Below are positions 1 to 8,320 of a stretch of DNA of 28,288 nt, in pieces. Each line of letters starts with the position of its first letter. Position 1 is the stretch's first letter. Below the pieces are notes generated by a model. That model had not been told where the DNA came from. It did not search any database and saw nothing but the letters and a program-made list of their open reading frames with translations. The position numbers and the translations under genes were made by a program. The stretch comes from Oppiella nova (taxonomy: Eukaryota; Arthropoda; Arachnida; Sarcoptiformes; Oppiidae): assembly GCA_905397405.1 (NCBI GenBank), contig CAJPVJ010000322.1, positions 1 through 28,288 on the forward strand, in the 5' to 3' direction.

Positions 1-570
1 TTGAACACAGTCTGCCCCCAGTTTTGAACACATAGTCTGCCCCAGTTTTGACAGTATATTCTGCCCCCAGTTTTGAGCACATAGTCTGCCCCCAGTTTTG
101 AACGCATAGTCTGCCCCCAGTTTTGACCGTATATTCTGCCCCAGTTTTGATAGTATATTCTGACCCCAGTTTTGACAGCATAATCTGCACCTAATTTTAG
201 CCGTACTTTTTAATTTTCTAATTAATTGTTATTTAGTTAAATTTATTTAATTTTAAAATATAATATTTATAATCTTATATTGGTAATTTTTGAATTTAAA
301 ATAATAAGAATATATTATTTAAATTTGAATAGTAATGCAATATAGCAAAGCAAGTTTATATTTATTAAATAAAATTTATAATTTTGATTAAATTATTTTA
401 TATGGTAATAAAGATAATATTTAAATAAATAACAAATGAAATACAAATAAAATACAATGAAAAACTTGGGGCAGACTATGCTGTCAAAACTGGGGGCAGT
501 TTGTGTGTAATTTTGATGAAAATTTCATATGAAAAATTGGGGGCGTAATTTTGGGGGCAGTAAATTTGGG
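1..570. repeat. Fold-back element with 25-bp tandem repeats in inverted arms
   Basis: The left arm holds about eight copies of a roughly 25-bp unit with core CTGCCCCCAGTTTTGA; copies begin near 12, 37, 61, 86, 111, 136, 160 and 185, the last degenerate. After about 270 bp of plain AT-rich sequence, the same unit returns in reverse complement from about 467 to 570, clearest at 467-496 and decaying outward. Inverted arms made of short tandem repeats around an AT-rich core resemble a fold-back transposon or a subterminal-repeat non-autonomous DNA element. No transposase is present. The window starts inside the left arm, so the true left end and any target duplication are not visible. Confidence 0.7.
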
Positions 571-1221
571 GGCTAAATGGACATGGCCTTTATGTACATC
601 ATTATAATACAGCATAAACTGTAACTAAATATAAGTTTGTTGTATATTTTACATGGTATTATTATTTTTTTTAAATACTGGTTCAAGTACAAAGTAATTT
701 TGAAATCATTTATAAATAATTTAAAACTGTAAATTGAAATTGATTGTTTATTAAATATAACTTTTTCAATATATATATTAATTAATGGGAATTTTGAGAA
801 ATTGTTAAATATTTTAATATAATGATTGAACATTACATTGAAATCTATTACCGATACTTAAATTATTTTTAAAAGAATATTTTATTTAATTAATATTTTA
901 AGTTCTTAGTTTTTTTTGAATTGTTTACACACTTATAAACATATGACTATAATATTTTCGAGATTATTTGTTAAAAAATAAAATTTAATAAATAATATTG
1001 CAATAATTATCGTAATATTATTTTCGGACTGTATTTTATAATTAAATATTAACTTAATTTGCTAAGCTGTAACATTATTTCAATAAAATTATTAGCATAA
1101 ATTTAAAATGTTACAAATAAAACATCTGGGTTAATCAGAGTCAGGGGTTATTTTTTAAATTAATTTAGTTTAATATTATAAATCTTTTAAAAATCCGTTT
1201 AGTTTATCTGGGCCAATTTTA
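571..1221. other. AT-rich intergenic stretch, no gene seen
   Basis: The sequence is A/T-rich with homopolymer runs and stop codons in all frames. The short open frames here are built from Asn, Ile, Lys, Phe and Tyr codons, as expected from base composition. It lies 3' of the minus-strand F-box gene and may include its 3' UTR. Confidence 0.6.
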
Positions 1222-2319
1222 CTAACCAACTTTACCACCCTGAGTGGCAATATTAGTTATAAATAACTTTGAATTAGTTGTCATTTTTGGGAAACTTAAG
1301 CTAGTTAAATGTTTACATTTTCCAAATGTGTGACTATCTAGATGATAATCATAGGGGATTTCACCAGTGAAAATTAAACAAATTAACCTTAGAAAATTAT
1401 CATTTAGTGCTTGAACAATTTGTGTCATAGTACTATTACACAAGACATGTATATTTAGGGAAAGTTTACGGAGTTTACGACAATTTACGCCAATTTGCCG
1501 CAATTGATTGGGCAGTAAATAACCTTTTGAATAGTCGAGATCAAACTTGATTGTGAGCTCATATAAGCCAGGTACTTTTTCAATATTAGCCATTAGTTCA
1601 CTAATCGAGTAAACATCGCACGAGTAGTCGATAGTCACGTGTATAGCCCGTAAAATCTTGCCGTAAGTATCGGTAAACTTCCCGAAAATTCCCGAGTCTT
1701 CCGGTAAGTACGCAAAACTAATTGTGCTTAGCTTTGGCAATACAATTTGACTTTTATCACCCTGATCATTTAGCACGAATGATAAGGTTTCCCGAAATGA
1801 TGTTATGTTTATAAACCTTATATTTCTTGACATTTTCACCCATTTCTGGACGCATTTGTTAAGCGACTTATTGTTAGTCAATACAAGTGTTACGCGTTTT
1901 AATTGCGGACTAAATGTACGCAAAAATGTGTCCAAACTTTTAACCGATAGTTGGCTGTAGTAGGGGTCAAAGGTTACGTTAATATCTATTACATGTGGGC
2001 AGTGTTTGGTAATTAAGTCAAACATGTATTTCGTGTCCGAAGTGTACGTGAACTCAACGGACAGTATGTTTGGCATTACTTCGAGGGCTGACTGGAGGGC
2101 TTGGATCTGGTCATCAGTTTTCGGGTAATTTTCGTGAAGTCTCTGCAATACCTGTGAATTGATTGCGAGTTTGGATTCCCTGTTGAGTATCAATCGGCGC
2201 CACTGTTTGGACACACATTTCAGTTTGAATTTGTCGTCAATCGATAGGTAACTCAATAGGACTTCGCATAAGTCGTCCCCAAATCTGTCGAAACTTTTTG
2301 GGCTATAGTTTGGACACAT
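1222..2319 (-). CDS. F-box protein with LRR-like C-terminal region
   Basis: Single-exon frame of 365 residues ending in TAG. The N-terminal F-box lies at about residues 10-47: a Phe-Asp-x-Phe opening, a Leu-rich helix (EVLLSYLSIDD), then KLKCVSKQWRRLI, the typical Cys/Val-Ser-x-x-Trp/Phe end. F-boxes bind Skp1 in SCF ubiquitin ligases, so this is probably a substrate receptor. The rest carries irregular repeats about 25-30 residues long with spaced Leu/Ile (for example around LTIKFDL, LRKLSLNIHV and HLTSLSFPKM), which suggests a leucine-rich substrate-binding region as in FBXL proteins. The start is placed at the first Met, in good context (A at -3), immediately before the F-box. The frame is intact. 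Substrate unknown. Confidence 0.85.
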   Translation of the reverse strand: MCPNYSPKSFDRFGDDLCEVLLSYLSIDDKFKLKCVSKQWRRLILNRESKLAINSQVLQRLHENYPKTDDQIQALQSALEVMPNILSVEFTYTSDTKYMFDLITKHCPHVIDINVTFDPYYSQLSVKSLDTFLRTFSPQLKRVTLVLTNNKSLNKCVQKWVKMSRNIRFINITSFRETLSFVLNDQGDKSQIVLPKLSTISFAYLPEDSGIFGKFTDTYGKILRAIHVTIDYSCDVYSISELMANIEKVPGLYELTIKFDLDYSKGYLLPNQLRQIGVNCRKLRKLSLNIHVLCNSTMTQIVQALNDNFLRLICLIFTGEIPYDYHLDSHTFGKCKHLTSLSFPKMTTNSKLFITNIATQGGKVG

Positions 2320-2853
2320 TTTTGTAGAAAATATTTTTGTATTTTTATAAATTAATTGTGGAAACGGTATGTTTAGGTACTTATAGTTATTATATGAGTT
2401 TAGTGATAACGTGCTCCCAATGCACTTGTTATGTACTATTTAACGTTAATATTACGTTCAAGGACATTTTCATACGCTTTCATAATACCCTCTTGTGATT
2501 AGTTATGTAATTATAAAAAATTGTTTTACTTGTGTAATTAACGTGGTAAAATAAATAAGACCTAACTTTGCATGTGTAAATATAATTTTAAAATTAACCT
2601 GGTATATAACTTAATTTCATAATTTAATAATTCATTAAAATTCTCAGGTTTGCACGTACAAATGAAAACTATTTATATTAAGCATGCTTAATATAATTTA
2701 AAAATAAATTAAGTTACAGTTTAAAATTATGTTTTAAAAATAAATAACTTTTACTTTAAAAATATTTACCAATCAAATGTTTTATTAACAGTAATTTTAT
2801 AATTAAAGTAAATATATCTGTATAATTTATTCTAAAAGCAATTGTTTATTGTT
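2320..2853. other. Intergenic region with a 24-bp perfect palindrome
   Basis: AT-rich spacer between the 5' end of the F-box gene and the last exon of the LRAT-domain gene, both on the minus strand. The only structured element is a perfect 24-bp palindrome at 2673-2696 centred on AGCATGCT. It could be a dimer-binding site or chance in AT-rich DNA. I see no RNA gene. Confidence 0.5.
2673..2696. repeat. 24-bp perfect palindrome
   Basis: Twelve bases on each side of 2684/2685 are exactly complementary, with no spacer. The core AGCATGCT contains GC pairs, which makes pure AT-richness a weaker explanation. It lies about 350 bp upstream of the F-box start codon. Function unknown. Confidence 0.6.
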
Positions 2854-4306
2854 CTAGATAATTAAAATTATTTTTAAATGATGATGTTCACAAACTGTAA
2901 TATAGTACAGAAATTATAAAACTACCAAGTTATCTTGCTCAAATATTTTATAATGGGGAACAGTAAAAACATTTTAATTAGGCGATAAATAATTTGTTTT
3001 ACATTTTTGATATGATACAATTTTTTGGCAAAATTATTATTTTAAATATACTAATGTTGTAGTAAAAAGCAGTAATTTAAATTAAAAAGCTACCTAGTAT
3101 TATACAATATTATAAATTATAAATTTTTTTGAGTAAAAATCAAGAAGGATTAAAAAGAAATTTAAATTATAATTTTGACTAACTTGGTAATAATAGAACT
3201 AAATAGTAATAAATTGTGCCCCGAGATATATCACGTCTGGCCCTTTCAATAGCCTCGTCCTTGGTGAATGATGGTGCCTTCGTATTATGTAGACGTATTT
3301 CAGTATTCCTACGACACAGAGACTGTGACTGTCCCTCCCGGTCGTGGTAACTGTTCCACGATTCCTCCCGAATATCGCCCTCGTCCAAGTCCTTATCACC
3401 AACAAAATGAATCACATCCTTGTCACTCGTGGCCAGTAGGACGTGATAGGCAAAGGGGTTAATTCGACAATTGAGCACGTCACCTTTGCAGAATTTGAGA
3501 TCACGCCAGTTTTTCCAAACCTAATAGACCATACATTAATTTTTCATCTACAGAAATTACTTATGTTATTGATATTAGTAACTGGGCTCCGTAGCCCATG
3601 TATGTTAAGCTATGCAATAGATCATATAAACGTCCCTTCCACATTTGCCAGTTGTTAGCAATTTGCAAACAATAAGATTAATGCAAATAAAAATTTTAAT
3701 TTGAATTAATTTGTTAGTTATATAAATTATTATTATTATGTTTAAGACATTGTTAAAAAACTAGGTATAAATACTTTTGATATTATAAATTAGATATTGT
3801 TTTATAAATTTAAATACAATCTAATTGTAGTGGCATATAATTTCCGGTATACTTACATCAGTCGACTCGGAGCATACGGGGTCGGTGTTTGTCTGCCGCG
3901 AATACTCGCACCCACTCACCGACGACGTCATGTCATTATGATTGCATTGGCTGAGCCGGGAGTGACACCCGGAGCCCGGTTTGGCCTCCACGTACGGCCC
4001 CCGGCAGTCCATGTCTTCGTATAGTCGTACGCAAGTGCCGCGTGTGTCGACCGACGATACTTCGTTGTCGGCGTTAATACACGTTGTACTCGTAATACCC
4101 GCAAAACCGCTTCGAGACTCGCACAGTTTATAGGGGGACATGTTTTTGCACTGGTCATCGTAGCCGTTGATTTCTACCTTCTTACCTTTGTGACTTTTAT
4201 GCTCATATAATGTTGCCTCCCAACCAGCAGCAATTGTGGTTAGGTACAATAGTGCAATTAGCGATCGCATTAACCGCAATAATGAGCGTGTTTTAAATTG
4301 TAGCAT
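2854..4306 (-). CDS. Secreted beta/gamma-crystallin-like protein fused to an LRAT-type domain
   Basis: Three-exon model, 275 residues: 4306-3857, 3520-3184, 2894-2854. Exon 1 encodes a signal peptide (hydrophobic run near residues 14-27; the second Met at 13 could also start it) and a Cys-rich beta/gamma-crystallin-like fold (AGWEATLYEH near 27-36, CVRLYEDMDC near 92-101). It ends at a strong donor, GAT|GTAAGT. Exon 2 (acceptor TTAG) continues in phase 0 and looks like an LRAT domain: KGDVLNC, then His176 and His188 exactly 12 apart, as in LRAT and HRASLS enzymes, then FTKDEAIERARR. Exon 3 (acceptor TTACAG) supplies Cys264 in ICEH, the place of the family NCEH motif, 76 residues after His188. 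LRAT enzymes are thiol acyltransferases or phospholipases. The exon 2 donor GTTAGT is only fair. If the first junction is wrong, these are two adjacent genes; exon 1 alone reads on to a stop at 3821. Confidence 0.55.
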
Positions 4307-4390
4307 TTTAGGTTAAAAAAAAGCTGTTGATTATTTATGGAGTGATTTTGTGACAAATTAATTATGTTATAAAAGTTTGGTGATTATGGT

Positions 4391-4404
4391 TGCCTTTTTA
4401 TATA
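4391..4404 (-). promoter_or_regulatory. Candidate TATA box for the crystallin/LRAT gene
   Basis: On the minus strand this reads TATATAAAAAGGCA, close to a consensus TATA box followed by G/C. It lies about 85-98 bp upstream of the start codon at 4306, which would give a 5' UTR of roughly 60 nt. In AT-rich DNA such matches are common, so the placement is the main support. Confidence 0.35.
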
Positions 4405-5833
4405 AATTTTTCCAAATAGAAATAAATAAGTAAAAACTATAAAAAGTATATTTATCAAAATTATAACATAAAAGAAAATTAATAAACAAATGCAATAATA
4501 GTTAGATTAGAAATATCTATATTCATTATATACATTGTATATACATAATCTATTTCTAAGAAAATTGATATAAAGCAAAATTAAATCAGAAATTATTTTA
4601 TCACTTAATAATTTCATTATCACTGATATCATATCATACTGGTACATTTAATAATTGATAACAAATTAAGATTTATAGTTATATTTATTAGAATTTAAAA
4701 ATCTAGTAATGTGATTAAGATAATTTTTTCTATGAAAATGATAAGGCATTGTTCACAAAACGTGCTCATTTTGGGGATTAGTCTATGGGTGTTTAACATT
4801 GTGGTGCGCTTTGCTTGATCTCCCCCCCCCCTCTCCCTCAACGTGCGCACGTGGTTTGAGAATTACCCCCTAATGAGATTAGTGGAAATAACTTTTATAA
4901 AAAATATTTATTATTAATTAATTTCTTAATATATCTTTTTCTAAGAAATTGATAAACAAAAAATAGCCTCCAATCTGTATGTAATATTGAATTAAGTTAT
5001 AATCAAAGGTTCAATATTCGTGTATTTTATGTTTGTCTGATTTTTGTTTTACTAGAAATAAAAATATTATTAATATTTTTTTTGTAACGATGTGTTATGC
5101 AATGTATAATAACTTTTAGTTTTAATCAGAATTTTGTGGTGTTTTTCTCATAATAAGGGTGCATTTAAAATAATAAACAATATATTTAACACATGTATTA
5201 TGGTTAAATTATGTAACGAGTACTATTAATATCACTGAATATTAACATTGGTTTAATGCACGATGTGTATTAATAAATGTAAATTCAAATATTGGAAAAA
5301 TATTTTAAAATTTTATATTTAAATTTGTTTTAAAATTTTATTCAATACAAATATTGCTTTTAACTAAATAATTAGATACGATATGTCATATAAATTTCAT
5401 AATACAGTATATTGAAATATATAAGTTATTTTAATTATACCAAACAAATCCGGTAGACGGAGATTATTCTCATATGATTAACAGGCACTGAGTAAACGGC
5501 CGGTTGCCGTCTGTCGGTGCCGTTCGACGGCAAATCCAAAGTGCCGGTTGAAAATGCCGGTCAATTAAGGTTGTACTGTCCAATTCAGCCACAAAAGTTA
5601 AAACTGACCAGTGGTAGGTTATGTCAAGTTGTGGTCAGTTTGGTCAATAATAACTTATTATGGTAAAAATCTTTATAATTAATGTAGTGATTACTCAAAT
5701 TATATTCGAATACATTATAAACACGCACAAAAATAACAAGTTTAACATAATCTATTTAGAATTGATTTAATATAAATTTAAATTAAACATTTAGCCTGCA
5801 AAATATTTATAATTCAAAAGCACATTTCTATAA
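4405..5833. other. Long intergenic region with two GC-richer islands
   Basis: No coding frame is supported. Two patches stand out from the AT background. At 4740-4880 there is a run of ten C (4822-4831) with imperfect inverted flanks. At 5450-5645 there is a GCCGGT-rich patch with nested hairpins, listed separately. The segment 4505-4560 forms an imperfect AT hairpin. Confidence 0.5.
5450..5645. repeat. GC-rich island with nested inverted repeats
   Basis: GCCGGT or GTCGGT recurs about five times at 5498-5560. TTGCCGTC (5504-5511) pairs with GACGGCAA (5526-5533). Further right, AAACTGACCA (5601-5610) pairs exactly with TGGTCAGTTT (5632-5641) across a 21-nt loop. The composition contrasts sharply with the surrounding AT-rich DNA, and no frame is open. 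It may be a decayed non-autonomous transposon; no target duplication was identified. Confidence 0.45.
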
Positions 5834-7108
5834 TCAAGCATCATAATTAACCAGGACATAACTATAAAGTATGTAATCGTGCACAACTGAGATGCCAACA
5901 TTGGGGCGAAAAGTGGCCCTGAACCCATGGCCCCATCTCACGCACATTAATGCCTCGGAATTTCCATACAATGGTTTCAATTCCGTTACACTCGACTCGC
6001 ATGGCAGACGATGACCGTCACGTTTGACATAATTGTCATGGATTGTATTTGCAAACTGTTTTTGCTTGTTATTGGTCGAATTTGTGCTGGAAATAAACAG
6101 GCAACGATTATCCTCCCGAATCCAGAAATACGATTTATCATTGTAGTAGGCCCAATGCTCGTCACCGCCGTAGGTATCACCATCATGGGTGCCCACGTAC
6201 CAGAATCGCCATGTGTATTTATCGGCAAGATACTTGTATAGCGTATCAGCGAACGCTTTATTGGTGAGCTTAGTATTCTCGCTCATTATTCGTTTGGCAT
6301 CGATTTTAGCTTGAACAAAATAATTTTGGCGTATATGCGCATTGTCCATATAAAACGCTGTCAACAAATTACGTGATACCGTGTAGAAGTTGTACCCATC
6401 ATATAATAGGGTGAGTTGCGATTGGGCCGTATGATTGCCGCCCCTAAGGCCCACGCAAACACTATGCAATACGACTGCCTCGGAGAAATAGGCCATGATC
6501 GCTGTGGACCAACGTAAAAATTTACCCTCATCGTAGTCCCGGGTAATTATCGTCCTCAACGAGGGCTGTTGGTCACCCTTAAATTGGCGTTTCAGCCAGT
6601 TTATCAATTTAATCGGATGATTCTGGTAACACTCGCCTAGGATGTCCTGGTACTCTATATGGCCCGGATTATTTGAGAAACGCAGGTAGAACATTTTTAA
6701 ATTCTCGATGCTGGTGACGCTGGTCCGGTAATCGTGCTCAATAAATTTGTTGCCAATCTCGTTCAATAATTCATCAAGCTTACCCGTAATGGAAAATAAT
6801 CTGGAATTTACGGTGACTAGCTCGTTTTTGATCGCAATCAACGTCGGGTCCTTTTTGGGGTACAGCCCGGCCAGACCGGACACAATGCCGGCAAATGGCG
6901 CTAGGTAAGGTACGGCCTGTAAAATTTTTGCCTCAATTTCCAATATGCTTGCTAAATCGTTATTTTTAACAGCTTTCACAATGGCCACGCCCACCTCACC
7001 AATACCGCCCATCGCTTTAAACTGTTGTATCTTACGGCTATCATCGTCTCCGAGCACCACCACCCACGTGCTGTATAGTATGAGCAGGCACAGTTTGTGA
7101 AGTATCAT
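5834..7108 (-). CDS. Secreted protein of unknown function, 424 residues, intronless
   Basis: One uninterrupted frame, much less AT-rich than its flanks. A signal peptide is clear: hydrophobic residues about 4-19 (LCLLILYSTWVVVLG) followed by an acidic DDD. Residues about 35-95 form hydrophobic and amphipathic helices with a Gly/Ala-rich segment (APFAGIVSGLAGLYP). A helical region with heptad-like spacing follows at about 95-140 (VNSRLFSITGKLDELLNEIG). This layout resembles the N-terminal region of rapunzel-like proteins and of alpha-helical membrane-active proteins generally, but that is a shape comparison, not a family assignment. The C-terminal third is rich in Trp, Tyr and His and may be a beta-rich binding domain. 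A digestive, defensive or effector role is possible and unproven. No damage is seen. Confidence 0.7.
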   Translation of the reverse strand: MILHKLCLLILYSTWVVVLGDDDSRKIQQFKAMGGIGEVGVAIVKAVKNNDLASILEIEAKILQAVPYLAPFAGIVSGLAGLYPKKDPTLIAIKNELVTVNSRLFSITGKLDELLNEIGNKFIEHDYRTSVTSIENLKMFYLRFSNNPGHIEYQDILGECYQNHPIKLINWLKRQFKGDQQPSLRTIITRDYDEGKFLRWSTAIMAYFSEAVVLHSVCVGLRGGNHTAQSQLTLLYDGYNFYTVSRNLLTAFYMDNAHIRQNYFVQAKIDAKRIMSENTKLTNKAFADTLYKYLADKYTWRFWYVGTHDGDTYGGDEHWAYYNDKSYFWIREDNRCLFISSTNSTNNKQKQFANTIHDNYVKRDGHRLPCESSVTELKPLYGNSEALMCVRWGHGFRATFRPNVGISVVHDYILYSYVLVNYDA

Positions 7109-8320
7109 GTTTTGAATAATTGTGATACTATTTATAAATATTTAAACGTTAAAGCATTTTTGTATGAATATGCTATAAATTAATTTGGTTTTGTGTGTTT
7201 TAATTAAAAACATTGTCATACTATTTATATGTATACTATTTTTTCAATGTCATTTGTAAACATAGATTAAATGTATAAAACTTAATATAAAAGTTAGTTG
7301 TATAATAAATAAAGATATATTTTTCTACGAAATAGATAAAATGCACAGGCAGATGAAGTGCATATTTTTGAAAAATATGCTTTGCTAATAAATAACACAA
7401 AACACAGTTTACATTCAAAAAATATTTAATGTTACATTTAAAAACGTGATATTTTAATTATTATTTAATATAGATTGTATTCATCTAGATAAAATAATAT
7501 AATTAATTTAAAACTCTTTTAAAAAAATATATTTAAAGACTATGAGGAAATATGTAAATTATAGATTTTTGGATAAATCCTATAGTAGAATATATTCAGG
7601 GGAACTTTTACTTTTACATAATATTACAATAGTGTTTGTCCTAATGTTTGTGCATGTTGAAAGCGGCTACATTTTGTGTAAAATGTATTCCAGTTTATAA
7701 TACAATTCATTACCAATACTCACTATATTATACAATTTTTTGTTCAAGGTATAAATTATTTATTGTAAAAATAAAAATTAAAAATTTTACATTATTAATG
7801 ATTGTAGTCTACAGTAGTTGTTTCATAAACTATAGTATTTTCTATTAAAGTAAAATTTGTTGTTATAAATAATAGGATAAAACTTTAGTTATAGTGACAT
7901 TCTTAACCGGCACAAATAAATATAATTAATTATAATTTTGTCATTGCTTAAAATGTTTACTCATATATTTCATATTATTTTAAATTTTATAAATTTAAAT
8001 TGACTTTAACCCTAATTGTGCACACAAGGTTACTTTAATAGATTGTAGATAAATTTTGAAATACTAATTAGTAATTAAATTGATTATACAATAAATTGAA
8101 AATATTTTTGCTATTTTTTATAACACTAATCATACACTTACTGTAAACAAAATACTAGAATTTTGAACCTTGATTACAGCGTTATACTGATTATGGACTT
8201 TGATAAACTGATTTGAAACGCATTTCTAAAAAATATAATAATAAATTACATTTTCATTTTCAATACAATTTCTAAAATATCAATAATTTTATTAGTGTTT
8301 TAATTATATATTAGTTCAAA
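7109..8320. other. AT-rich intergenic region
   Basis: No gene is supported. The small open frames at 7236-7418 and 7648-7848 have AT-driven composition and no recognisable domain. A short hairpin, GCATATTTTT-G-AAAAATATGC, lies at 7360-7380. The 3' part should contain the promoter of the plus-strand STAT gene, but I cannot pick out a convincing core element. Confidence 0.55.

Noticed and set aside
1-190. CRISPR-like array
   Set aside because: The 25-bp period is continuous tandem repetition without unique spacers, in eukaryotic DNA, with inverted copies nearby.
3586-3645. Possible first exon for the LRAT domain (MWKGRLYDLLHS)
   Set aside because: No donor in the needed phase before its stop; the crystallin exon donor fits better.
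3268-4024. Plus-strand frames opposite the crystallin and LRAT exons
   Set aside because: Shadows of less AT-rich coding sequence; no domain, and the minus strand explains the region.
7120-7135. TATA-like TATAAATAG upstream of the secreted-protein gene
   Set aside because: It is only about 20 bp from the start codon, so transcription would begin at or after the ATG.
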